DNA from: UBA11606 sp964504305 | GTDB taxonomy: Bacteria > Actinomycetota > Acidimicrobiia > Acidimicrobiales > Aldehydirespiratoraceae | Reading direction: 5' to 3' | Length of the DNA: 64,000 bases | Assembly (NCBI GenBank): GCA_964504305.1 | Contig: CAZDEB010000007.1 | Coordinates: forward strand, 62,001-126,000 | Shown here: positions 26,110 through 34,499 of the stretch, piece after piece | Position numbering within the stretch: position 1 is the stretch's first letter | Layout of the letters: every line of letters starts with the position of its first letter | Program-made: the position numbers and the translations under genes | The notes under the pieces: model-generated | The model's database searches: none | The model's input: the letters and a program-made list of their open reading frames with translations, nothing else | What the model was told of the DNA's origin: nothing

Positions 26110-27167
26110 TGGCCGAAGTCCAGCTCTCAGTTCGTGACCTCACCGTTAGGTTTCCAACCGAACGCGGCGTCGTCGAGGCCGTCAACGGTGTGACCTTCGA
26201 TCTCGAGAAGGGTCAAACGCTTGGCATCGTCGGCGAGTCAGGTTCGGGCAAGTCGGTGACCGCCAAGACGCTGATGAATCTGCTTCCTCGAACCGCCGAA
26301 ATCGACGGCGAGGTCACCTTCGAGGGCGAAGATGTGCGCAAGATCGCCGCCGAAGGACGCCAGCATTTCTGGGGCGTCAAGATGACCATGGTCTTTCAGG
26401 ACCCGATGACCTCGCTCAACCCGGTCAAGAAGTGCGGCGAACAGATCGCCGAGACCCTCCGGTACCACATGGGGCGAGACAAAAAGACGGCGCTGGCCGA
26501 AGCCGTCGACCTGCTGGGCCAGGTCGGAATCCCCGAACCGGCCAAGCGAGTCGATCAGTACCCCCACGAACTGTCGGGCGGTCTACGCCAACGAGTCGTT
26601 ATTGCCATGGCGCTGGCCTGCGAACCATCGCTGCTGATCGCCGACGAACCCACTACTGCGGTCGATGTCACCGTTCAAAAGCATTTGCTCGACTTGCTCG
26701 ACCGACTGCGCCGCGAGCGCCATATGTCGATGATCCTCATCACCCACGATCTGGGTGTGGCCCGTGGGCGCTGTGACGACGTGGCCGTCATGTATGCCGG
26801 TCGCATCGTCGAACGAGCTCAGACCGAAACCTTGTTCAGCGATTCCCGTCACCCATACGCCGACGCGTTGCTCCGATCGATTCCCCGAATCGATCAGCCG
26901 AGCCACACCCGGCTCGAACCCATCCCTGGCCGACCGCCCGAGTTGATCAATTCGCCGGTGCAGTGTGCCTACGCCCCTCGGTGCCGGTACGCCCAGCCCG
27001 ATTGCCTCGACTCGATTCCCGCGGTGCAAGGGGTTATGGGCACTCACGAGTTCGCGTGCCACCACCCGGCCAACACCGACCGCGGTCGCGAGGCCCTGGC
27101 CGCCAACGTGGCAGCCGGCCGCAACGCGGCCGGGCTCGAAGTCATCGGCTACGCAGGAGGCAACTGA
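26109..27167 (+). CDS. ABC-importer ATPase, DppD/OppD type
   Basis: 352 residues. Walker A is GESGSGKSVTAKTL (about residue 40), the Q-loop is FQDPMTSLNP, the signature motif is LSGGLRQRVVIAMAL, Walker B is LLIADEPTTAVD and the switch His is in ITHDLG. The C-terminal oligopeptide-HPY region has four Cys (CAYAPRC, DC, FAC before HH), a pattern reported to hold an iron-sulfur cluster in some OppD proteins. It couples ATP hydrolysis to import. The start overlaps the permease stop (TGATG), and the same overlap joins it to the next ATPase. Confidence 0.94.
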   Translation: MAEVQLSVRDLTVRFPTERGVVEAVNGVTFDLEKGQTLGIVGESGSGKSVTAKTLMNLLPRTAEIDGEVTFEGEDVRKIAAEGRQHFWGVKMTMVFQDPMTSLNPVKKCGEQIAETLRYHMGRDKKTALAEAVDLLGQVGIPEPAKRVDQYPHELSGGLRQRVVIAMALACEPSLLIADEPTTAVDVTVQKHLLDLLDRLRRERHMSMILITHDLGVARGRCDDVAVMYAGRIVERAQTETLFSDSRHPYADALLRSIPRIDQPSHTRLEPIPGRPPELINSPVQCAYAPRCRYAQPDCLDSIPAVQGVMGTHEFACHHPANTDRGREALAANVAAGRNAAGLEVIGYAGGN

Positions 27168-28171
27168 TGGCCGGATCCGGACAAGCACCGCTTCGTGACG
27201 ATCCCAATGTGCTGCTCAGCATTGCCGACCTCGAGATCGAGTTCCCGGTTGGCAAAGGCGAGGTAGTTCATGCGGTGAGCGGTATTTCTTTTGATGTCGC
27301 CGAAGGAGAAACACTCGGCATCGTGGGGGAGAGCGGCTGTGGCAAGTCCACCGTGGCTCGGTCGATTATCCGGCTCAACTCCATCAAATCAGGGTCGGTC
27401 GACTATCAGGGCCACAACCTGGCGTCTCTCGAGGGCGAGCCGTTGCGCAAGATCCGTCCCGACTTGCAGATGATCTTTCAAGACCCCATTTCGTCACTCA
27501 ACCCGCGGCGCAAGATCCGCGACGTGATCAGCGAAGGTCTTGCAGTGTGGGGTGACGAGCACGGTGCTTGGTCCCAGGACCGCATCGAAGAGCTGATGGT
27601 GGCGGTCGGGATCGATCCCAAGTTCGGGGCTCGGCGTCCCCACCAATTCTCCGGTGGTCAGTGCCAGCGAATCGGCATTGCCCGAGCGTTGGCTCTCGAC
27701 CCCAAAGTGTTGATTTGCGACGAGCCGGTCTCGGCTCTCGACGTGTCGGTGCAAGCTCAGATCCTCAATCTCTTGCAGGATATGAAGGAGCGATACGGCC
27801 TGACCGTGTTGTTCATCAGCCACGACTTGTCGGTGGTCAAAAATGTGTCCGACCGCATCATCGTGATGTACCTCGGCAAGGCCTGCGAGATCGGCAGCGC
27901 CGAAGAGCTCTACGCCCGACCGCGCCATCCCTATACGCGAGCGCTGCTGGCATCGATCCCCGAACCGGCCCCCACCGTCGACGTGTCCGAGGGAGACATC
28001 GCCGGCGAATTGCCGTCACCCATCAATCCGCCCACCGGCTGCCGGTTCAACACCCGTTGCGGGCACACAACCGACATCTGTTTTACCGACGAACCAATGA
28101 TGCAGCGGGTCGGCGACGCCGATCACTACTTGGCTTGCCATCATCCCGTCGAGATTGCGGTCAGCGTCTGA
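27167..28171 (+). CDS. ABC-importer ATPase, DppF/OppF type
   Basis: 334 residues. Walker A is GESGCGKSTVARSI, the Q-loop FQDPISSLNPRRKI, the signature FSGGQCQRIGIARAL, Walker B VLICDEPVSALD and the switch His in FISHDLS. The C-terminal extension has Cys residues in GCRFNTRC, DIC and LACHH. It forms the nucleotide-binding heterodimer with the preceding ATPase. The start at TGATG gives a normal N-terminus. A longer reading from 26963 would overlap the previous gene by 200 bp and is rejected. The last 11 bp overlap the convergent MBL-fold gene. Confidence 0.94.
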   Translation: MAGSGQAPLRDDPNVLLSIADLEIEFPVGKGEVVHAVSGISFDVAEGETLGIVGESGCGKSTVARSIIRLNSIKSGSVDYQGHNLASLEGEPLRKIRPDLQMIFQDPISSLNPRRKIRDVISEGLAVWGDEHGAWSQDRIEELMVAVGIDPKFGARRPHQFSGGQCQRIGIARALALDPKVLICDEPVSALDVSVQAQILNLLQDMKERYGLTVLFISHDLSVVKNVSDRIIVMYLGKACEIGSAEELYARPRHPYTRALLASIPEPAPTVDVSEGDIAGELPSPINPPTGCRFNTRCGHTTDICFTDEPMMQRVGDADHYLACHHPVEIAVSV

Positions 28172-29093
28172 CCCACACGGTCTTGGACGACAGCGGCGAA
28201 TCTCCGGCGACCGCGACCTCGACAGTGTCTTCAATGGCCAGTTTGGCCAAGTGAGCCAACACCGATCGAGCCGCCGGTTTGTGCAGCTCCTTGCGTACAT
28301 CGGCATACAGAACCGCGACGATCTCGGCCGCCGACTTCGGGCCGTTTGACAATTGTTCGATGATGGCGTGTTCGCGACCCTGGCGGTGGACCATCAGCGC
28401 CCGAACGAAATGGTGGTGCTGCTCGATCGGCGCTCCGTGAGTGGGGTAAAGCCGAGAATCGTTGGGCCGATCGAGGAGCAGTTGCAACGAAGACAAGTAG
28501 GCCGCCACGTCGCCATCGGGCGGCGGAATAATGGTGGTCGACCAACCCATAACGTGATCGCCCGACAACACCGCTTGTTCTGCGGCCAACGCGAAACAGA
28601 GATGGTTGCTGATGTGCCCCGGCGTATGCAGCGCTTCGATTGTGTACGTCGGGCCCTCGACGATGTCGCCATGGGCCAGCGCTGAGTCGGGCACGAACTC
28701 GACATCGGGACGATGATCAGAGTCGGTCTCGGCTTCAGTAGTGCTGTCTTCGGCTGCGGCGTTGGTCGGGTGGGGGCCAAAGCCCAGCACCGGTGCGCCG
28801 GTGGCAGCCGAAAGAGCCTTTGCCGCTGGCGAGTGGTCGCCGTGGGTGTGGGTGATGAGGATGTGGCGAACGGTTTCGCCATCGAGGAGCCGGAGCAGAT
28901 TTTGCACATGTTGGTCGTTACGCGGACCAGGATCGACCACGGCAACGTCGCCGTGCCCGATTATGTAAGTACCGGTGCCGTGAAACGTGTACTTCGACGG
29001 GTTCTCGCATACGAGTCGTCGCAGCAACGGCGACACGTCGACCATTTCGCCGTACTGAGGATCGAACTCGGTGACGAACTGGGGGCCGGTCAT
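28161..29093 (-). CDS. MBL-fold hydrolase, LACTB2-like
   Basis: 310 residues. The metallo-beta-lactamase motif is ITHTHGDHSPAAKAL (about residues 77-91), with further ligands in LHTPGHISNHL, LSGDHVMGW and YPTHGAP. A winged-helix C-terminal segment (SNGPKSAAEIVAVLYADVRKELHKPAARSVLAHLAKL) is typical of LACTB2-type proteins, some of which are RNases and others thioester or lactone hydrolases. The ATG overlaps the stop of the small membrane protein (TAATG), so it ends a minus-strand operon with the SDR. The substrate is not clear from the sequence. Confidence 0.88.
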   Translation of the reverse strand: MTGPQFVTEFDPQYGEMVDVSPLLRRLVCENPSKYTFHGTGTYIIGHGDVAVVDPGPRNDQHVQNLLRLLDGETVRHILITHTHGDHSPAAKALSAATGAPVLGFGPHPTNAAAEDSTTEAETDSDHRPDVEFVPDSALAHGDIVEGPTYTIEALHTPGHISNHLCFALAAEQAVLSGDHVMGWSTTIIPPPDGDVAAYLSSLQLLLDRPNDSRLYPTHGAPIEQHHHFVRALMVHRQGREHAIIEQLSNGPKSAAEIVAVLYADVRKELHKPAARSVLAHLAKLAIEDTVEVAVAGDSPLSSKTVWVRR

Positions 29094-29353
29094 TACCGGG
29101 GCGCCGACCGGGCGGCCTGGTTGCGTCGGGCTTCGCGCCAGACCCGCCAACCGATGAACGAAACGCCGAGAGCCAACATGAGCAGGGTGAGCAGTTGGGC
29201 GTAGCCGCCTCGATCGCCGGGATGCTCGGGTTTGGGACCCGCGGCGGGTGTGCCGATGATCCGGCCCGCTTCGTTTATGTAGTCGGGGTCGGTGACCTGG
29301 GCAAGGGCGCCGATGATTGCCCCAAAGTCGAGCGCGGTGTTGGCGAGCATCAT
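29093..29353 (-). CDS. Small membrane protein between SDR and MBL genes
   Basis: 86 residues. The N-terminus MMLANTALDFGAIIGALAQVTDPDYINEAGRIIG is followed by one strong membrane helix (YAQLLTLLMLALGVSFIGWRVW) and a basic tail. The ATG overlaps the SDR stop (ATGA) and its TAA overlaps the ATG of the MBL gene, so it is locked into the operon. The family is not recognised. Its position suggests an accessory or anchoring role for the two enzymes (inference). Confidence 0.72.
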   Translation of the reverse strand: MMLANTALDFGAIIGALAQVTDPDYINEAGRIIGTPAAGPKPEHPGDRGGYAQLLTLLMLALGVSFIGWRVWREARRNQAARSAPR

Positions 29354-30141
29354 TGTTGGCCACCGATCTCGGCGTTGGAGGCACCGAGGTAGGCGGCCCG
29401 CTCCCCGCCGCCGTCGACGGGGATTGCGCAGCCGGTCATCCATCGCGACAACGGCGACGCACAAAACAGCACAACATCGGCAACGTCGGTGGGGTCACCC
29501 ATACGCCCCATGGGCAGGAGTCGTCCGACGGCGTCGATGCCTTGTTGGTCGCCGTAGAAAAGGTGAGCGTCTTCGGTCACGATCATGCCAACGACTGGTG
29601 CCATCACCCGAATCTTGGGACCCCATTCGTGGGCCAGGGTTGCGGTCATGTTTATGACGCCGGCCTTGGCAGCTCCGTATGCAACCCCAAGCGGGTTGGC
29701 TCGTTGGCCCGACACCGACGCGATGTTCACAATGGTGCCGCCCGAGTCTTGGGCCTGCATGGTGTCGTGTACCGCTTGGGCGAACATCAACGGAGCCAAC
29801 AAGTTGAGGCTTACGATTTTTTCGTTGAAGCGAGGCGACACGGTGGCGCTGTTGGCCGGAGGTGCGCCCCCCGCGTTGTTGACGAGCAGATCGATACGGC
29901 CGGTGAGTTGGGTTGTGGCTTCGACTACGGCGGCGATCTGGTCGGATTCGCGGACATCGGCGGCTACGAAGTGAGCGACACGCGACCCGGCACTGACGTT
30001 TGTTTCGGGCCGATTGCGAGCGCAAATGATCACATCGGCTCCGGCCGTGAGCAGCCGTTGGGCGATAACGCGTCCGAGGCCCTTGGTTCCGCCCGTGACA
30101 ATTGCGGTTTGACCGCTCAGGTCGAGAACGTCGGGCGTCAT
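29350..30141 (-). CDS. SDR-family oxidoreductase
   Basis: 263 residues. The cofactor motif is TGGTKGLGRVIAQRLLTAGA, followed by NNAGGAPPANSATVS, a catalytic Ser in NIASVSGQ and YGAAKAGV (Tyr-x3-Lys). The C-terminus has GDPTDVADVVLFCASPLSRWMTGCAIPVDGG. It lies back to back with the ipdAB operon, so a steroid-catabolic role such as that of IpdF is conceivable, but this is inference only. The start is placed at ATG 30139-30141, 4 nt after the stop of the lipoprotein gene. An upstream in-frame start lies inside that gene and is less likely. Confidence 0.85.
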   Translation of the reverse strand: MTPDVLDLSGQTAIVTGGTKGLGRVIAQRLLTAGADVIICARNRPETNVSAGSRVAHFVAADVRESDQIAAVVEATTQLTGRIDLLVNNAGGAPPANSATVSPRFNEKIVSLNLLAPLMFAQAVHDTMQAQDSGGTIVNIASVSGQRANPLGVAYGAAKAGVINMTATLAHEWGPKIRVMAPVVGMIVTEDAHLFYGDQQGIDAVGRLLPMGRMGDPTDVADVVLFCASPLSRWMTGCAIPVDGGGERAAYLGASNAEIGGQQ

Positions 30142-30145
30142 CGAA

Positions 30146-30586
30146 TCAGCCTTGATCAGCGTCGGCTTGGGGAGACGGGCATTGCTCGTAGAGCCGAGCG
30201 TTGGCCTGGACATATTCGTCGGTCGAAAAGCCGGCTATCCGGGGGTCGTTTATACCCACCGATCGGGTGTTGTATTGCGCTTCGGCAAACACGTCGCGGT
30301 AGTCGGTCAACACCTGCCGTAGGTACTGGGCGTCGGCCGCAAGGTCGTCGGGCGCCTCGGCCTCGAGTTGTTCGGCGGCTGCCATCATTGAGTCCAAGCT
30401 AGCTTCGAGTTCGGCGGCTACGTCTTCGGTGAGCGATGCCGCGATGAGGCGAGTGACTTCGTCTAGTCGGTTGTTGAGAACCGAACTGTTGGCGCAGTGC
30501 ACGTTGGATGTTTCGTCGGAGTCGGAGTTGGAGCAGCCCCCCGAGAGCAGAGCCAGTGCGATCAAGACAGCCAAGACACGATGCAT
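30146..30586 (-). CDS. Small lipoprotein of unknown function
   Basis: 146 residues. The signal peptide MHRVLAVLIALALLSGGC has a lipobox Cys at residue 18, followed by an acidic linker and a helical, Ala/Glu-rich body. Cys residues (VHCANSS and YEQCPSP) could form one disulfide outside the membrane. The start has TAGCCT (complement of 30593-30598) 6 nt upstream. It is first in the operon with the SDR, the small membrane protein and the MBL hydrolase, and divergent from ipdA with 122 bp between the starts. No family recognised. Confidence 0.78.
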   Translation of the reverse strand: MHRVLAVLIALALLSGGCSNSDSDETSNVHCANSSVLNNRLDEVTRLIAASLTEDVAAELEASLDSMMAAAEQLEAEAPDDLAADAQYLRQVLTDYRDVFAEAQYNTRSVGINDPRIAGFSTDEYVQANARLYEQCPSPQADADQG

Positions 30587-30639
30587 CCTCGGAGGCTAGT
30601 AGCCGCTCGCCTCATCTCGCATGGTCGGGCCGCGGCGGG

Positions 30640-30667
30640 TACGGTTTGGAATCTGACGGACCGTCAG
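30640..30667 (+). promoter_or_regulatory. -10 box and 15-bp palindromic operator of the ipdAB operon
   Basis: TACGGT (30640-30645) is followed by CTGACGG-A-CCGTCAG (30653-30667), a perfect 7-1-7 palindrome that would cover the transcription start. This is the position and symmetry expected for a TetR-family repressor. The ipdA GTG lies 41 bp further on with its own GGAGAG ribosome-binding site. Confidence 0.65.
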
Positions 30668-30708
30668 GAAGTCGTGGAGCTGAGGGGTTGGCGTCGTGAA
30701 GGAGAGCT

Positions 30709-31587
30709 GTGGCTGACAAACGCATGACCGAGGACGAGATTCTCGGCGAGCTGTCAAGCGGGATGACCATCGGCATCGGCGGCTGGGGATCTCGTCGCAA
30801 ACCAATGTCGCTGGTGAGGGCGATTCTTCGCAGCGGCCTCACCGATTTGCACGTCGTGTCCTACGGAGGCCCCGACGTCGGAATCTTGTGTGCCGCGGGC
30901 AAGGTTCGCAAAGTTACCTACGGATTTGTTTCGCTCGACTCGATCCCGCTCGAGCCTCACTTTCGGGCGGCTCGCCAAGCTGGGACGCTCGAGGACTTCA
31001 TGGAACTCGACGAAGGGGCGTTCTATCTCGGGCTGATGGCGGCCGCGCACCGCGTCCCGTTCTACCCCACGAGAGCCGGTCTTGGCAGCGCCATGTTGTC
31101 GGAGAATCCCTCACTGAAGACGGTCAAGTCCCCGTATGGCGATGGCGAAGATCTGGTGGCGATACCTGCGTTCGAGATCGACGCCGCGCTCATTCACATG
31201 AACCGGGCCGATGCCAAGGGCAACGGTCAGTTCCTCGGACCCGACCTTTACTTCGATGACCTGTTCGCCATGGCCGGGGCCAAGACCTACATCTCGGCCG
31301 AGAAGATCATTCCCACCGATCAATTCCTTGACGAGGGGCCGGTTCATACTCTGAGGATTCCCCGAATCCACGTTGACGGTGTAGTCGAGGCCCCAATGGG
31401 CGCCCACTTCACCGAGTGTCCCCCCGATTACGGCCGAGACGAAGCGTTCCAACGCGACTACGCCGCGACGGCCAAGGACGCCGACGCGTGGACTCAGTTC
31501 CGCACCGACTGGCTCGAACTCGAAACCCACGAGGCCTACCAAGCCAAACTGTCCGAAAGGGCCAACGCCGAACAGGGGCCGACATGA
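30709..31587 (+). CDS. ipdA: IpdA: alpha subunit of the COCHEA-CoA hydrolase (steroid ring D/C opening)
   Basis: 292 residues of the family-I CoA-transferase fold. The N-terminus SGMTIGIGGWGSRRKPMSLVRAILRS, then VVSYGGPDVGILCAAGKVRKVTYGFVSLDS, and the late AHFTECPPDYGRDEAFQRDYA closely match what I recall of mycobacterial IpdA (Rv3551). IpdAB hydrolyses the last carbocyclic ring of the steroid nucleus (COCHEA-CoA) during cholesterol degradation and lacks true CoA-transferase activity. The GTG start is preceded by GAAGGAGAG. The stop overlaps ipdB by 4 nt (ATGA), and two acyl-CoA dehydrogenases follow in the same operon. Confidence 0.9.
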   Translation: MADKRMTEDEILGELSSGMTIGIGGWGSRRKPMSLVRAILRSGLTDLHVVSYGGPDVGILCAAGKVRKVTYGFVSLDSIPLEPHFRAARQAGTLEDFMELDEGAFYLGLMAAAHRVPFYPTRAGLGSAMLSENPSLKTVKSPYGDGEDLVAIPAFEIDAALIHMNRADAKGNGQFLGPDLYFDDLFAMAGAKTYISAEKIIPTDQFLDEGPVHTLRIPRIHVDGVVEAPMGAHFTECPPDYGRDEAFQRDYAATAKDADAWTQFRTDWLELETHEAYQAKLSERANAEQGPT

Positions 31588-32339
31588 GCGAACCAACCCT
31601 TGACGAAATTTGTATTGTCGCTCTGGCCGAAGCCTTCCGCGGCGACGGCGAACTGTTGTGTAACCCGATGGGGCCGGTGCCGGTCATTGCTGGTCGCCTG
31701 GCCCGAGCGACGTTCGAACCCGACTTGATGCTCACCGATACGATCGCCTACGCCATCGAGGGCAATCTGGCGTTTGGTGGAGATCCTTCGGACGCCGTGG
31801 TCGAGGGCTACATGCCGTTCCGGTCGATTTTCGATCAAGTGTGGTCGGGCAAACGTCACGTTGTCATGGGAGCGAGCCAGATCGACCGCTACGGGAACCA
31901 GAACTTTGCCGCCATTGGTCAGTACCGCAAACCCAAAGCGCAACTACTTGGTTTGCGGGGCGCTCCCGGCAACCTGATCAATCACGCCACGACCTATTGG
32001 GTCCCCAACCAGGCTAGGGCGTTCTCCGAAACCGTCGACGTGGTATCAGGTCCGGGTTATGACCGCATCATCGAGTTGGCTCCTGCCAGCCAAGCCCACT
32101 TCGAGATTCGCCGGGTCGTGACCGACCTCGGCGCCTACGACTTTGAAACCCCCGATCACACGATGCGAATCCGGTCGTTGCACCCAGGAGTAAGTGTCGA
32201 ACAGGCTCAGGCCGCGTCCCCGTTCGAGTTGACGCTGACCGATGACGTGCCCGAGAGTAGGGCGCCCACGCCCCAAGAGCTCGAACTGATACGCAACGTC
32301 TTTGACCCCAAGGGTGTTCGCAAAGGCGAGTTCCGCTGA
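31584..32339 (+). CDS. ipdB: IpdB: beta subunit of the COCHEA-CoA hydrolase
   Basis: 251 residues. VEGYMPFRSIFDQVWSGKRHVVMGASQIDRYGNQN (split here as YMPFRSIF, KRHVVMGA and DRYGNQNFAA), LRGAPGNLINHATTYWV, VDVVSGPGYD and DHTMRIRSLHPGVS all fit the IpdB group (Rv3552-like) of the CoA-transferase superfamily. The start overlaps ipdA and the stop overlaps the first acyl-CoA dehydrogenase (TGATG), so the heteromer is made in fixed ratio. Together with IpdA it opens the remaining ring of the degraded steroid. The identification rests on long conserved blocks recalled from the M. tuberculosis proteins and should be confirmed by alignment. Confidence 0.9.
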   Translation: MSEPTLDEICIVALAEAFRGDGELLCNPMGPVPVIAGRLARATFEPDLMLTDTIAYAIEGNLAFGGDPSDAVVEGYMPFRSIFDQVWSGKRHVVMGASQIDRYGNQNFAAIGQYRKPKAQLLGLRGAPGNLINHATTYWVPNQARAFSETVDVVSGPGYDRIIELAPASQAHFEIRRVVTDLGAYDFETPDHTMRIRSLHPGVSVEQAQAASPFELTLTDDVPESRAPTPQELELIRNVFDPKGVRKGEFR

Positions 32340-33484
32340 TGGATCTCGACCTGGCGCCGAGATACGTCGAATTCCGTGACGAGTGTCGCGCTTGGCTCGA
32401 AGCCAACCACCCTGGTCCGCTGGCGTCGATGGACACCCCCGAAGGGTTCGAGGAGCACCGCCAATGGGAGCGGGTGCTCTTCGACGGCGGATGGTCGGTG
32501 CCCGGTTGGCCGGCCGAGTACGGCGGCCGCGACTGCGACCTCATCGAATGGCTCATCTCCGAAGAGGAATACTGGCGTTCGGGAGTGCCGGGAAGAGTCT
32601 CGGCCAATGGGGTCAGTTTGCTGGCCCCCACCATCTTCAATTTCGGAACCAAGGCGCAGCAGGATTACTTCTTGCCCCGCATGGCCAGCGGCGAGCAGAT
32701 CTGGGCTCAGGGTTGGAGCGAACCCGAAGCGGGCAGCGACCTCGCCGGGATCAAGACCAAAGCGCTACGAGACGGCGACCATTACGTGCTCAACGGCCAA
32801 AAGACGTGGTGCTCCAGAGGGGCGTTTGCCGACTGGATATTTTGCATCGTGCGTACCGATCCCGAAGCCGAACGACATGCCGGCCTCACTTACCTGCTGA
32901 TCCCCGCCGATGCCGAGGGACTCGAGCGGCGACCCATCGGACGACTCGACGGCGAACCCGGCTTCGCGGAGCTGTTTTTCGATGACTGCCGGGTGTCGGT
33001 CGACAACGTTCTTGGCGAAGAAGGTCAGGGCTGGGCGGTGGCAATGGCCGCGGCGGGCTCCGAACGAGGACTCAACCTGCGTAGCCCGGGCCGGTTCATG
33101 GCCGCGGCCGAACGACTGTGCGACCTCGTTCGCGAGCAACAATGCGACGGCCACAAGATTGATGGGCGTTTGCGCGACGAGGTCACCGACGCGTGGATCC
33201 GCGCCGAGGCCTACCGATGGCAGACCTACATGATGGCCGCCAAGCTGATGGACGGCGCCGAGATTGGTTCTGAAGCCAGCCTCATGAAAGTCTTCTGGTC
33301 CGAGATGGACCTCGAACTTCACGCCACTGCGTTGAGGCTGTTGGCCGAACATGGCGAGATCGCTTCGGGAAATGACTGGCTCGACGGTTACGTCTTTGCT
33401 CTGTCGGGACCGATATATGCCGGCACCAACGAAATCCAGCGCAACATCATTGCCGAACGTGTCCTCGGTTTGCCTCGGAGATAG
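32339..33484 (+). CDS. Acyl-CoA dehydrogenase (FadE), subunit of a probable heteromeric pair
   Basis: 381 residues. Flavin and substrate segments are visible: WAQGWSEPEAGSDLAGIKTKA (about residue 122), the KTWCSRGAFADWIF FAD-binding region, FDDCRVSVDNVLGEEGQGW, and the C-terminal YAGTNEIQRNIIAERVLGLPR. The catalytic Glu of the short/medium-chain type (the E of YEGT) is Ala here, as in several actinobacterial FadE proteins whose base lies elsewhere. It is directly followed, 3 bp later, by a shorter FadE-like gene, the layout of alpha2-beta2 FadE pairs in steroid side-chain and ring degradation. It acts on a CoA thioester of the pathway; the substrate is unknown. Confidence 0.9.
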   Translation: MDLDLAPRYVEFRDECRAWLEANHPGPLASMDTPEGFEEHRQWERVLFDGGWSVPGWPAEYGGRDCDLIEWLISEEEYWRSGVPGRVSANGVSLLAPTIFNFGTKAQQDYFLPRMASGEQIWAQGWSEPEAGSDLAGIKTKALRDGDHYVLNGQKTWCSRGAFADWIFCIVRTDPEAERHAGLTYLLIPADAEGLERRPIGRLDGEPGFAELFFDDCRVSVDNVLGEEGQGWAVAMAAAGSERGLNLRSPGRFMAAAERLCDLVREQQCDGHKIDGRLRDEVTDAWIRAEAYRWQTYMMAAKLMDGAEIGSEASLMKVFWSEMDLELHATALRLLAEHGEIASGNDWLDGYVFALSGPIYAGTNEIQRNIIAERVLGLPRR

Positions 33485-33487
33485 CTG

Positions 33488-34498
33488 ATGAGATTCGCAT
33501 TTACCGAAGAGCAAGAAATGTTTCGCGACACCGTTCGCGACCTGTTCGGCGATCTGTGCCCGCCCGAAGCGGTGAGAGCCACGTGGACCAGTCAAGACGG
33601 TCGGGTTCCGGGGTTGTGGTCGGCGCTGGGCGACATGGGAGTGCTGGCGATGCTGGCCCCCGAGTCCTCCGGTGGTCTGGGAATGAACGAGGTGGATCTG
33701 GTTCAAATTCTCGAAGAGGCCGGTTACGCCGGTGTGCCAGAACCCCTCGTCGAGCACGTGGCGGTGGCGGTTCCGGCGTTGGCCGAAGCATCGAGTCCTC
33801 ACCTGGCTGCGGCCATATCGGGGGCGAGCAGATGCACGATTCGGCTCCGCGGCGACCAGCCCGACGCGGCGAGTGAGCGGCCGGTAGTCGGGGCCTCGGG
33901 CGCCGACCTCGTGGTTGTCGAGGGTCCCGACGGGCTAGTGGCTGCAACACAGTGGACTGCCACCGAGACAACGTCGATCGACCAATCGCGACGCCTGTCG
34001 ACCGGACTCGAGGTCGTGGCGAGCGATCCGCTTGCGGGTGCCGACGCGGCGCGGGCCTACGACCGGGCCGTGCTGGGGACTGCGGCGCAGTGTGTTGGTG
34101 TTGCTCGTCGACTGTTGGATGCCACCGTCGACTATGTCGGTGACCGCCATCAGTTCGGCAAACCGGTCGGCAGCTATCAGGCTGTCAAACACCACTTGGC
34201 CAACGTGCGCCTCGGGATCGAATTCGCCACGCCGCTGGTTTATCGATCGGCTTGGTCGGTCGCTCACCCCGAATCGCACGACCCCATCGTTCGTGGCCGC
34301 GACGTGTCGATGGCCAAAGCAACGGCAGGCGACGCCGTCGATAAGGCCTGTCGAGTCGCGTTGCAGTGTCACGGTGCCATTGGCTACACCTTCGAGTACG
34401 ACCTTCAGCTATGGCTCAAACGGGGCTGGGCCTTGGCCGCGGCCTATGGCGATGCTCGCCAGCATCGCGATCGTGTCGCTGATGCCCTTGGCCTCTGA
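33488..34498 (+). CDS. Acyl-CoA dehydrogenase-like subunit (second FadE)
   Basis: 336 residues, shorter and more divergent than its neighbour. The N-terminal helical domain (FTEEQEMFRDTVRDLFGDLCPPE) is normal, the middle beta domain is reduced, and the C-terminal segment RHQFGKPVGSYQAVKHHLANV, then QCHGAIGYTFEYDLQLWLKRG, is well kept. The loss of substrate-binding beta-domain residues beside a fuller partner is typical of the beta subunit of heterotetrameric FadE enzymes. It ends the ipdA-ipdB operon. Pairing with the previous gene is inferred from the 3-bp spacing and from the complementary defects. Confidence 0.88.
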   Translation: MRFAFTEEQEMFRDTVRDLFGDLCPPEAVRATWTSQDGRVPGLWSALGDMGVLAMLAPESSGGLGMNEVDLVQILEEAGYAGVPEPLVEHVAVAVPALAEASSPHLAAAISGASRCTIRLRGDQPDAASERPVVGASGADLVVVEGPDGLVAATQWTATETTSIDQSRRLSTGLEVVASDPLAGADAARAYDRAVLGTAAQCVGVARRLLDATVDYVGDRHQFGKPVGSYQAVKHHLANVRLGIEFATPLVYRSAWSVAHPESHDPIVRGRDVSMAKATAGDAVDKACRVALQCHGAIGYTFEYDLQLWLKRGWALAAAYGDARQHRDRVADALGL

Positions 34499-34499
34499 G

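Noticed and set aside
26963..27166. Longer N-terminus for the DppF-type ATPase
   Set aside because: It would overlap the DppD gene by 200 bp and reads as Arg/Pro-rich shadow. The TGATG start gives a normal ABC N-terminus.
29317..30402. Plus-strand open frame opposite the SDR and lipoprotein genes
   Set aside because: Antisense to two genes with clear motifs; composition and lack of domains mark it as a shadow.
32339..33484. FadE read as a dead enzyme because YEGT is YAGT
   Set aside because: Several active actinobacterial FadE proteins carry the base at another position, so loss at this site alone does not show inactivity.
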